Below are positions 34,603 through 42,833 of a stretch of DNA of 64,000 bases, piece after piece. Origin of the DNA: Ignavibacteria bacterium (GTDB lineage Bacteria; Bacteroidota; Ignavibacteria; Tepidaquicellales; Tepidaquicellaceae); NCBI GenBank assembly GCA_016716125.1, contig JADJWZ010000008.1:62001-126000 (forward strand), written 5' to 3'. A program made the position numbers and the translations under genes. The notes under the pieces are model-generated. The model was not told where the DNA came from. It did not search any database and saw nothing but the letters and a program-made list of their open reading frames with translations. Numbering within the stretch: position 1 is the first letter of the stretch; every line of letters begins with the position of its first letter.

Positions 34603-36327
34603 TCACGGCTCTGATTTTGTATTGCCAATGTTTTCCAGGACTATTCTTCTGTCAAGCGTGTCAACTATCCCGTTACCGTCTAAATCATTATAAGAGAATC
34701 CTGTCATTCCCAGAGAAGTTACAACGGCAGCTCTGTCAATTGCATTAATAACTCCGTCCTGATTTATATCTCCGCTAATAAGACAATATTTGTTTCCAAT
34801 AAGTTTTATCCGTGAACCAAATGTCTTAATTGCATCATCCGTAAAATCATATGTGTTTAACACTCCCCTTGTGAACTGAATACCGCCTTCAACACTCCAT
34901 GTCTCTAAAGTATTTTTATGCTTTACTCTTATATAATATAATCCGGTTTGTGAATTATAAAAACTAAAATTGCCTTTGAAATTCAAAGAATCAATTACCG
35001 AAGTTGCCGAATCAATAAGTTCATAAGGTGTTGAAGCATTATGCAGATATACCGTAACTGTATCCGACAGATTCATTGTGTTTGAATTCTCATTATAAAG
35101 ACCTTCAATAATAACATTCATATCAATAGTCAAAGGACCGGAATATCTTAATCTGTAAATCCTGCCGTCTGAACCGGAATATTTTACAATTAAAGGTTCA
35201 TTATACTGATCGACATCAACTGAAGTAATATTGATTGTAGTGTCCAGAAGAACTTCATTCACAGGAGGGTTAACTCCGTCGTAATCTAATGTCTGCACAT
35301 TCCCCTGAGAAAAATCCGCGAATATAAGTTTGCCTGTCAAAGCCGGAAGCAGACTTCCCCTGTAAACACTTCCGCAGATAACTGCATACGGCTGTGTGAT
35401 ATCAAGGTGCAGATATTCATGAACGGGTAATGTAAAATTTCTGCCGGCTGTATCACAAATAGTTGTATCGGGATAACAGTGAAATCCTTCCATCTTATTC
35501 CATCCGTAATTTTTTCCGCTCTCAACAATATTCAGTTCTTCATATCTGTACTGTCCGACATCACCGAGCCACATTCTTCCTGTCGGCGGATCGAAACTGA
35601 ACTTCCACGGATTTCTGAAACCATATGCAAAAATTTCTTTTCTCCATCCCGAAGTGTTTGTATAAAATGGATTATCGGCCGGAATGGAATAATTCAGACC
35701 GGTGTCATTTGAATCGACATCTATTCTTAAAATTTTTCCAAGAAGCTGAGTCCTGTCCTGAGAAACGTCACCGCCTGCATATCCGTCTCCGAGAGCAATA
35801 TATAATTTATTATCCGGACCGAATGCAAGCTGACCGCCGTTATGATTTCTGTCAGGCAGCGGTACCTTAATTAAAGTTTTTTCAGAACTGAATATAGCCG
35901 AATCAGGATTAGACGGACTTACCGAAAATCTTGAAACCCTTATCCACTTTCTCACGGGACTTCCTACGCTGTCAAATACATAATGAACAAAAAAGTAAGG
36001 ATTATTCGGAAAGTCATAATGAAACGTAAGACCGAGCAATCCTTCCTGCGGACCAGTATTCTGTAATTTACTGTCGATGTTAAGGAAAACTTTTCTTGTG
36101 CTGACCGATGATGAATTGTCAAATACATATATTACGCCTTTGAGCTGAGCTGCAAAAAGTCTGTTTGAACTGTCTTTGGAATGAACAACGGTAGTGGGAG
36201 TTAAAAAAGGAGAAAGATTCGGGAACGCTTCCTCAAGATAATATTGTGAATAAGATCTTTGATTTGATAATATTAAGAAAATTAACAGTAAAATTACGGT
36301 TAATAATATTTTTGGAGAATTAATCAT
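34603..36327 (-). CDS. Secreted PQQ-type sugar dehydrogenase with dockerin-like C-terminus
   Basis: The 574-residue protein has a signal peptide (residues 1-28). The propeller of soluble glucose/sorbosone dehydrogenases covers residues about 30-390: GPQEGLLGLTFH, DRNHNGGQLAFGPDNKLY with the catalytic-type His, and GFRNPWKFSFDPPTGRMWLG. Residues about 395-510 are a beta module shared with the proteins at 37062 and 44960. The final roughly 60 residues are a dockerin-like domain with two Ca-binding loops (GDINQDGVINAIDR, NDLDGNGIVDTLDR). No T9SS domain is present. It probably oxidises a sugar in the periplasm or at the surface, and may be held by a cohesin-like partner. Confidence 0.85.
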   Translation of the reverse strand: MINSPKILLTVILLLIFLILSNQRSYSQYYLEEAFPNLSPFLTPTTVVHSKDSSNRLFAAQLKGVIYVFDNSSSVSTRKVFLNIDSKLQNTGPQEGLLGLTFHYDFPNNPYFFVHYVFDSVGSPVRKWIRVSRFSVSPSNPDSAIFSSEKTLIKVPLPDRNHNGGQLAFGPDNKLYIALGDGYAGGDVSQDRTQLLGKILRIDVDSNDTGLNYSIPADNPFYTNTSGWRKEIFAYGFRNPWKFSFDPPTGRMWLGDVGQYRYEELNIVESGKNYGWNKMEGFHCYPDTTICDTAGRNFTLPVHEYLHLDITQPYAVICGSVYRGSLLPALTGKLIFADFSQGNVQTLDYDGVNPPVNEVLLDTTINITSVDVDQYNEPLIVKYSGSDGRIYRLRYSGPLTIDMNVIIEGLYNENSNTMNLSDTVTVYLHNASTPYELIDSATSVIDSLNFKGNFSFYNSQTGLYYIRVKHKNTLETWSVEGGIQFTRGVLNTYDFTDDAIKTFGSRIKLIGNKYCLISGDINQDGVINAIDRAAVVTSLGMTGFSYNDLDGNGIVDTLDRRIVLENIGNTKSEP

Positions 36328-36449
36328 TGGAGTAGAAATTTATTTTGGGGGTTCATGATCAGTAATTCCCTTCTAATTTTTTGTAATGTTAAATTAAATT
36401 AATTGCTTATAAAATCCTAATCAAAAAATTGACACTATCAGTTTGAGCG

Positions 36450-36468
36450 CATTTAATCAAATTAAATG
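36450..36468. promoter_or_regulatory. Palindrome shared with the TPR-gene promoter (site 2)
   Basis: This copy of CATTTAATCAAATTAAATG is identical to that at 18536-18554, with three extra matching bases on its left. It lies about 120 bases upstream of the sugar-dehydrogenase start. A degenerate third copy is at 36883-36901. Confidence 0.45.
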
Positions 36469-36502
36469 AAACCCAGCGATGATAAAAATATAGGTCGTTT
36501 AC

Positions 36503-36571
36503 TCATATTAAATATAACCAATAGCCGGAGTTGAATTTTGAAATCAATACACAACTCGTATCAGCGATTAC
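36503..36571 (-). pseudogene. Remnant of a PIN/DUF3368-type toxin N-terminus
   Basis: Right at the 3' end of the UPF0175 gene, in another frame, the minus strand reads KKVIADTSCVLISKFN and then meets a stop at 36503. This matches the start of the DUF3368 PIN-like toxins that normally follow UPF0175 antitoxins (ISDTSCLIAL-type strand with the catalytic Asp). There is no start codon and the rest of the toxin is gone, so the module is broken. Confidence 0.5.
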
Positions 36572-36803
36572 TTTTTTTTTCAATTCTAAATTCCTTCTCC
36601 ATGTCTTCAGGTGCATAATTAAAAATTGATACTCCGTATCTTCCTAATATATCCATAAATTCTCTTTTAGTATATCCCGCAACGTCAGCTGCCTGACCCA
36701 GCGTAAGACTCCCCTTTTCATAAAGTTTACTTGCAAGAAAAGTTATAGTCTCTTTATCGTCTAATTCAAAGCTATCCGGTAAATATAGTGTAAGTGATTT
36801 CAT
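36561..36803 (-). CDS. UPF0175-family antitoxin-like protein
   Basis: The 80-residue protein has the UPF0175 pattern: LTLGQAADVAGYTKREFMDI, a predicted helix-turn-helix, then LGRYGVSIFNY. UPF0175 proteins are likely DNA-binding antitoxins for DUF3368 PIN-domain RNase toxins. Here the toxin gene that should follow is only a short remnant, so this is an orphan antitoxin. Its promoter region contains the degenerate copy of the window's shared palindrome at 36883. Confidence 0.85.
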   Translation of the reverse strand: MKSLTLYLPDSFELDDKETITFLASKLYEKGSLTLGQAADVAGYTKREFMDILGRYGVSIFNYAPEDMEKEFRIEKKSNR

Positions 36804-36882
36804 AATTTTTATTAAAACTGAAATAAACTAACAAATTAAAAAATTAATTCAAATTGAATTTGTATAAAAAATTTCACCGGTG

Positions 36883-36901
36883 CATTTATTCAAATTAAAT
36901 T
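36883..36901. promoter_or_regulatory. Degenerate third copy of the shared palindrome
   Basis: CATTTATTCAAATTAAATT differs from the other two sites at two positions. It lies between divergent genes (UPF0175 on the minus strand, a secreted propeller protein on the plus strand). Function is inferred only from similarity. Confidence 0.25.
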
Positions 36902-37061
36902 TATCTAAGTACCATATGAAAAAATTAGAACCTATTAGATTAAGGAGTAAAACCAAGTGTCTATACAGCCTGGTGAAATTTGGAATTTTTTTTCCGTTCA
37001 AATTACGAATTAGAATTATTATTTAAGCTTAAATAATAAATTTCATTTAAATAAAATCAGC

Positions 37062-39798
37062 ATGAAAAATTTAATAATTCTTCTTTTAATTTTTATACCA
37101 ATCGGAATATATTCACAGGATCTTGCAATACCTGACAATCCTTATGAACAGGCGGATGAACAAATTAAAAGCCGGAACGCATTTAAAAGGGAGAGATGGT
37201 TCTATGAGCAGAGAATGTTTCCAGGGAATTATATTCCTGAAGACGCTTATTCAAAAGCTAATGAGCAGAGAGATGAAATGAGAAAGAGTAAAGGTTTTGC
37301 AATGAACGGATTATTCGACTCATGGGTCAATTTAGGTCCGAAGACAGGATTCTACTTTGCCTATTCCAATATAACTTCAAGAATGACAACCGTTAAATAC
37401 GATCCGATTGATCCCAATACAATCTATACCGGAGCAGCTTTCGGGGGAATATGGAAATCAACTAATGCGGGAAATAACTGGACTGCAATAAGTGACAATG
37501 AAGTATCACTCTCTTCCGGTTCTATCGCTATCGATCCAAACAACACAAATATTTTATATTATGGTACCGGCGAAGCGACATACAGCGGAGCTTCATATTA
37601 CGGCAGAGGTCTTCTCAAATCCACTGACGGAGGAAATACATGGACTAATTATACTTCCGGACTTCAATCCCTGAGTTTTTTCTCACGTGTAGCGATCAGA
37701 CCGGGCAGCAGTAATGAACTCATAGCTGCGCTCGGAAGCAGGAGCAGTCTCGGAGTAAACGGCGGACTTTACAGGAGTATCGATGCAGGTGTGAGCTGGT
37801 CCTTAATTTCTTCAGGAAGAGCTGATGATGTTATTTTTTCTCCGACCGGAGATACGGTTTATGCAGTCGGCAGCGGAATCGGATATCTGATCTCAACAAA
37901 CGGAGGCGCATCGTTCTCCTGCAAACGGCGCTATCTCAATGGGCACCCGAAACCACATCGCCGTATGTAAATCATCACCGAATGTTTTATATTATGCAAG
38001 ACATACTTCACCAAGTATTGTTGTTTACAAATCTACAAACGCAGGATTTAGTTTTAGTCAGATAGTTGTTGGTCAAAACTTCAGCGGCTCTCAGGCATGG
38101 TATGATTTTTATATGCATGTAAATCCGGCGAATCCGGATATAGCTTATGTCGGTTCAATTGATGTATGGAGAACTACTAACGGCGGGACCACAAATTTTA
38201 CTAACATTACAAACGGTTACAGCGGCGGTAACGTACATGTCGATCAGCACAACATAGATTTTCATCCGACCAATCCTAATGAGCTTGTTTGTGTAAATGA
38301 CGGAGGCATATGGAAATCAACAAATAACGGAACGAGCTGGACTAATATGAACAGAGATCAGGTATTAACTCAATTCTACAGAATAGCTTCTGATCCTTCT
38401 AATGCTAACCATATAATGGGAGGAACTCAGGATAACGGCACGCAAAGAACTTTAGGCACACTTAACTGGGTAGCTGCATACGGCGGAGACGGCGGTGAAG
38501 TTTGTTTTCATACTCAGAATAATAATTATATCTTAGGCGAAACACAGAACAACGGCGTATTCAGATCCACAAACGGCGGCTCGAGTTTCAGTTCAGCAAC
38601 TTCAGGACTTTCAGGATCAGGAAGCTGGGTCGGTCCGCTGCTTTCGCATCCCGATTCATCCGGAATTTTTTACACAGCAAGACAGCGCGTATTTAAGTCC
38701 ACCAACTGGGGAGCGTCATGGGTTGCGATATCCTCAGGTACAAGCGGAACAATCAGGGAAATGGATATCAGCAATAATACCGGTAACGTAATGTATGCTA
38801 CTTCAGGTAGCACAATTTACAGATCTACAAACCGCGGATATACTTTTTCAAATGTTACCTCAGGTCTGCCCGGAAATACAATCACGGCAGTAAGGATACA
38901 TCCGGATTCTTCTAATGTCGCATTGATCACTTATTCAGGATTCGGTTCGGGAAAGATCTATAAGACAACCAATACAGGCGCTTCATGGACAAACATAACC
39001 GGCAATCTTCCTGATTCCCCGGTGAATGACGCAGTGATATACCATCCGGGATATCCGACGAGCACTTATTTCTGCGCATCGGATGTCGGAGTTTTTGTTT
39101 CTCATAACTATGGTCAGTCATGGCAGGAACTTGCTAACGGACTGCCGAATACCGTTGCCATTCATCTTGATCATCATAAAACAACAAATAAGTTAAGGAT
39201 CGGCACTCACGGTAGAGGCGTTTACGAACTTCAGCTGAGCAACTTTTTATTTGCTGATATAAAAATAATTCCTGAAGGTTTCTATAACTCATCTACAAAC
39301 CGTCTCAACAGTAAAGATTCTGTACGGGCTTATCTGAGAAGTTCATCTTCACCTTATAATTTAATGGATTCATCCGTTGCAGTAATTGACTCTGTAACAT
39401 TCAACGGAAATTTTTATTTTGAGAATGTAACTTCAGGCGGATACTATCTCGTGATGAAGCACAGAAATTCGATTGAAACCTGGAGTAAATCCGGCGGAGA
39501 GTTTCTCACTCAGGGAAAAACATTTAATTATGATTTTACGGTTTTATCAACTCAGGCGTACGGAGGTAACATGATACAGGCGGATCTGTCACCGGTAAGA
39601 TATGCAGTATTTGCCGGCGATGCAGACGGAAACGGCGCAGTTGATCTGACTGATATGAGTTTGATTCAAAATGACATTCTTACTTTTGCTACAGGTTATG
39701 TTGTAACTGACTTAAACGGAGACGGCACAGTGGATCTTGCGGATATTACTTTTGCTGATAATAACGCGTTTAATTTTGTTGTCAAAATAACACCATAA
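37062..39798 (+). CDS. Secreted Asp-box/VPS10-like propeller with dockerin-like C-terminus, one frameshift
   Basis: Two frames (37062-37970 and 37939-39798) make one protein of about 912 residues. It has a signal peptide (residues 1-19). Long repeats of the sortilin/VPS10-like propeller type follow: PNTIYTGAAFGGIWKSTNAG, STDGGNTWTN, SIDAGVSWS, STNNGTSWTN, TTNTGASWTN. The C-terminal roughly 180 residues match the module in the sugar dehydrogenase and end in dockerin-like loops GDADGNGAVDLTDM and TDLNGDGTVDLADI. The frame shifts at about 37913-37920; removing one base gives FSANGAIS. It is probably a surface or extracellular protein. Confidence 0.85.
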
Positions 39799-39799
39799 G

Positions 39800-39834
39800 T
39801 AGTTAGTAGTTAGTAGTTAATAGTTAATAGTTTT
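39800..39834 (+). repeat. TAGTTAA-type heptamer repeat after a stop codon (copy 3)
   Basis: Five heptamers (TAGTTAG, TAGTTAG, TAGTTAA, TAGTTAA, TAGTTTT) begin one base after the TAA of the propeller gene. A single diverged REP palindrome follows at about 39846. Confidence 0.8.
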
Positions 39835-39845
39835 TTAAAAAAATA

Positions 39846-39879
39846 CTGTCATTCCCCCATGCTTCCGGCGGGAATCCAT
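39846..39879. repeat. Diverged single copy of the REP-like palindrome
   Basis: GTCATTCCCCCATGCTTCCG followed by GCGGGAATCC is a decayed copy of the units at 28051-28430, followed by the same AT-rich tail. It lies 130 bases before the next gene start. Confidence 0.8.
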
Positions 39880-39927
39880 TCAACACGGAATTTAGAATTT
39901 AAAATTTAGAATTTAAAATTTAGAAAG

Positions 39928-41172
39928 ATGACTTTTAAATATTTTTTTGTATTTGTTTTTTGCTTTATCTCAACCGTGTTGAATGCGCAGTGGTATCCGC
40001 AGACTACAGGCGCGGTATATTCTTTAAGGTCAGTTCATTTTACTGATCAGAATAACGGCTGGATATGCGGACTTGAAACTGTATTGAAAACAGTTGACGG
40101 CGGAAATACGTGGAAAACAATAAATGTATCCGGTGATTTTAATTCGGTTTATTTTGCTGATGCAAATACAGGATGGATATGCGGATTTAACGGTAAGATA
40201 AAAAAATCCGTGAACGGCGGATTGAACTGGTATGATGTAAATTCTACTGTAACCAATAATTTAAATCAGATATCATTTTTAAATAACAGTACAGGTTTTG
40301 TTGTCGGGAATAATTCAATAATTCTCAGGACAACCGATGCCGGAGAAAGCTGGAACAGACTTAATGCAGGAATAGATACGATTGATATATATGCAGTTAA
40401 AATCACAGTTCAGCAAATAATTTTTTTAACAGGTTCAGAATCAATGATCTTTAAATCAGTAGATTTAGGAAACAGCTGGAATTATTATTCCATGAATCAG
40501 GCGAATCCGTTTTTTACTGTAGAGTTTAAAGATTCAAATACAGGATATGTTTCCGGCTGCTGCGGGATGTTTCTGAAAACAATTGACGGAGGGATACACT
40601 GGACCAAAGAAATATATCTTACTCCCGGTCTTACATTATTTTCAATGAAATTTATTGATAACAATTTCGGAATGATAGCGGGTTCTGAAGGATATATACT
40701 CAGGACCTCTGACGGCGGGATGAGCTGGGATTCTCTGCAGTCAAATACTGACAAAGAAATATTTTCTCTTTTCCTGATTAATAAGGATACCGGCTTTGCT
40801 GTGGGAAACAGCGGTACAGTTCTTAAAACAACGAACAGCGGCGGCGTGGGATATCCGGTTTCAGTAAATGATCCTTCCGTTCAATCCCCTTCCGGTTTTA
40901 CTCTGCATCAGAATTTTCCAAATCCATTCAACCCTTCTACTGAAATTAATTTCAGCATAAGCAAAAAAGCATATATAAAAATTGAAGTCTTTGACATCAG
41001 CGGTAAATTAATTTCAACTCTTGCAAATTCCGTTTTTGAAAGCGGTGATCACAAATTAAATTTTTCCGGAAATGATCTGAGCTCGGGAATTTATCTTTAC
41101 AGAATGAGCGTATCCGGTATATCCGGAAATTTAATCCAAAACATATCAAGAAGTATGCTTCTGCTAAAATAA
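39928..41172 (+). CDS. T9SS-sorted YCF48-like propeller protein
   Basis: The 414-residue protein is a close functional relative of the tandem proteins at 1-3.4 kb. It has a signal peptide (residues 1-20), then YCF48-type blades (NNGWICGLETVLKTVDGG, ANTGWICGFNGKIKKS, DSNTGYVSGCCGMFLK, KDTGFAVGNSGTVLKT), then a T9SS domain (NFPNPFNPSTEINFS, SGIYLYRM, SMLLLK). YCF48-like propellers assist photosystem assembly in phototrophs; in this phylum they are generic secreted repeats with unknown ligands. The Cys-Cys pair in one blade is unusual. Confidence 0.85.
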   Translation: MTFKYFFVFVFCFISTVLNAQWYPQTTGAVYSLRSVHFTDQNNGWICGLETVLKTVDGGNTWKTINVSGDFNSVYFADANTGWICGFNGKIKKSVNGGLNWYDVNSTVTNNLNQISFLNNSTGFVVGNNSIILRTTDAGESWNRLNAGIDTIDIYAVKITVQQIIFLTGSESMIFKSVDLGNSWNYYSMNQANPFFTVEFKDSNTGYVSGCCGMFLKTIDGGIHWTKEIYLTPGLTLFSMKFIDNNFGMIAGSEGYILRTSDGGMSWDSLQSNTDKEIFSLFLINKDTGFAVGNSGTVLKTTNSGGVGYPVSVNDPSVQSPSGFTLHQNFPNPFNPSTEINFSISKKAYIKIEVFDISGKLISTLANSVFESGDHKLNFSGNDLSSGIYLYRMSVSGISGNLIQNISRSMLLLK

Positions 41173-41197
41173 TTTTTATCAGCTCATAAATTACCGC

Positions 41198-41260
41198 ATA
41201 AACATCTATGCCAACATAAATTGACTGACCTTTAAAATTCATTTTTGTAACTTGTTCCAT
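41198..41260 (-). pseudogene. IS110-family transposase, N-terminal fragment
   Basis: Starting at ATG 41260 the minus strand reads MEQVTKMNFKGQSIYVGIDV, a characteristic start of IS110-family transposases (the DEDD RuvC-like domain begins with YVGIDVH, which carries the first catalytic Asp). After about 20 codons the match ends, the His is replaced by Tyr, and the frame runs into the 3' end of the adjacent T9SS gene. A strong Shine-Dalgarno AGGAGG precedes the start. The rest of the element is missing. Confidence 0.7.
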
Positions 41261-41262
41261 TG

Positions 41263-41322
41263 CAAGCCTCCTTTTGTTTAATTAGTCTGTTAACTAAATT
41301 TAATAAACTTTTGTGAGGCTTG
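41263..41322 (-). promoter_or_regulatory. Inverted repeat masking the transposase Shine-Dalgarno sequence
   Basis: CAAGCCTC at 41263-41270 and GAGGCTTG at 41315-41322 are perfect complements around 44 bases. In the minus-strand RNA the 3' arm contains the AGGAGG ribosome binding site, so folding would block translation. This fits the low expression typical of transposases. Confidence 0.5.
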
Positions 41323-41582
41323 TTGTTTTAAACATTAGGTCTGCCGGGAAGTAAACTTTGACGAGAGTAAAAAAATACTCAAATGATCTATTAGCTCATT
41401 TTCAACCTCCGGCAAATGGGAATAAGGGGGGTTCTATCAATGAATGTCTCAATCTTTAATAATACATTTTCTATGTTCACAAACAGAATTAGTTTGTTTC
41501 GAACTCTCCCCTCTATTCCTTTGTAAAGAAACCTTTGGAAAACTCACCTGTATAATAATATAAAGGGAGGAACTAACGAAAA
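41323..41582 (-). mobile_element. Probable non-coding left end of an IS110-family element
   Basis: The DNA upstream of the transposase fragment has no gene. In IS110 elements the non-coding left end upstream of the transposase encodes a guide (bridge) RNA. Some local hairpins are visible (CAAAC and GTTTG near 41483-41501). The outer boundary cannot be set without a second copy, so the limit given is only the start of the next ORF. Confidence 0.35.
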
Positions 41583-41717
41583 ATGAAATCTCAATATTCT
41601 CAATTAATTAATAAGGAGCTGTTAATTAAGAAATGCAAATCTGAAGAGATGAAACCTGAAAATAAAACAGAAAATTCAGAGTCTGATAAAAAGAGTAAGC
41701 AATACAGTGAAAAGTAA
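41583..41717 (+). CDS. Possible small 44-residue ORF
   Basis: ATG at 41583 follows a fair ribosome binding site (GGGAGG at about 41566). The 44 codons are rich in Lys, Glu and Ser, with low complexity toward the end. I recognise no family. It precedes the minisatellite and could be a real small gene or chance. Confidence 0.3.
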   Translation: MKSQYSQLINKELLIKKCKSEEMKPENKTENSESDKKSKQYSEK

Positions 41718-41885
41718 GCGTGAAACTGAATGAAGAATAGTCATTGTGATGCGAAGAGTCGGACAATTTAAACAAAGGACTGCAAATTCTGAATAAAGCG
41801 ACGGGGATGCTTAATAAAGAGTTCTGAAAACTTAACAAAGAAGGGGAGAAGTGATAAAAAGAAAAGTGAAAACGTAATAAAGAAA

Positions 41886-42378
41886 CGTAAACGTCAAACA
41901 AAGAAACGTGAACGTCAAACAAAGAACAGTGAACGTCAAACAAAGAGATCTGAACGTCAAACAAAGAAACGTGAACGTCAAACAAAGAACAGAGAACGTC
42001 AAACAAAGAAAGGTGAACGTCAAACGAAGAGTGGTGAATGTGAAATTATTTTCAGTGAATGTCAAACAATGAAGGGTGAACGTCAAACAATGACAGGTGA
42101 ATGTCAAACAATGCCGGGTGAATGTCAAACAATGCCGGGTGAATGTCAAACAATGCCGGGTGAACGTCAAACAATGAAAGGTGAATGTGAAATAATTTTC
42201 AGTGAATGTCAAACAATGAGAGGTGAACGTCAAACAATGCCGGGTGAACGTCAAACAATGAACGGTGAACGTCAAACAATGACAGGTGAACGTCAAACAA
42301 TGACAGGTGAACGTCAAACAATGACAGGTGAATGTCAAACAATGAGGGGTGAATGTCAAACAATGACAGGTGAATGTA
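41886..42378. repeat. 18-bp minisatellite, roughly 27 copies
   Basis: The unit is GTGAAYGTCAAACAATGN plus a variable base or two, back to back without spacers. In the first third the unit has AAAG instead of AATG. At about 42037, 42185 and 42371 single variant units contain GTGAAATTATTTTC. The repeat keeps long frames open on both strands (GERQTM-type on plus, CLTFTH-type on minus), but neither has a ribosome binding site or normal composition, so I call it non-coding. Confidence 0.85.
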
Positions 42379-42833
42379 AAATTATTTTCTGAAAATGGAA
42401 AAAAATTTTAAAAAGTGAAAAATATTTCACAAAAAAATGAAATGAGGTAATAAAAAATAAGAAGAAATAAGATCAACTGAAATAAATTGCAATTAAATGA
42501 AATTTACAGTAACAAAACCAGGATTTTTTAAAATCAGTCCCGAATCCCGAATCAGAAATCCGCAGAAAGTTTAGTGTGAAAGAAATTGGAGGCAAGTACA
42601 ATAAAAAAAATTCTTCCGACCTATATTTTTTTTCTTCTCTACTCCAAACTCCTTCTCATACTATCTCTACAGCTCATTTGACTTTTTACTGCGTTGAAGT
42701 CCATCTATCTAAATCGGAAATTGGGTATGAGGGCTTTAAACTATTTTATCTTTGGAGAGCACCGTACCCAATCAGGAGATTGGGTACGAGGGCAAAATTA
42801 ATATACAGCATTTCACTCAATTCACTGCTGTCA
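42379..42833. other. Intergenic, with one REP-like palindrome
   Basis: No gene is recognised. It contains an A-rich stretch after the minisatellite, the palindrome at 42763-42788 and a partial copy of the palindrome arm near 42717-42735. Confidence 0.5.
42763..42788. repeat. REP-like palindrome
   Basis: CGTACCCAATC and GATTGGGTACG form an 11-base perfect stem with loop AGGA. Degenerate pieces of the same sequence occur at about 42717-42735 and 44752-44775. It could also end transcription of the convergent minus-strand gene. Confidence 0.7.

Noticed and set aside
36917..37033. Small plus-strand frame upstream of the propeller gene (38 codons)
   Set aside because: No family, no ribosome binding site, and it lies in a divergent promoter region.
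41886..42378. CRISPR-like array
   Set aside because: The repeats are 18 bases and directly adjacent, with no unique spacers and no cas genes nearby. It is a minisatellite.
42069..42392. Plus-strand 107-residue protein of GERQTM repeats, and the minus-strand Cys/His/Thr repeat protein
   Set aside because: Both frames come from the minisatellite period being a multiple of three. Neither has a ribosome binding site, a normal composition or a flanking domain.
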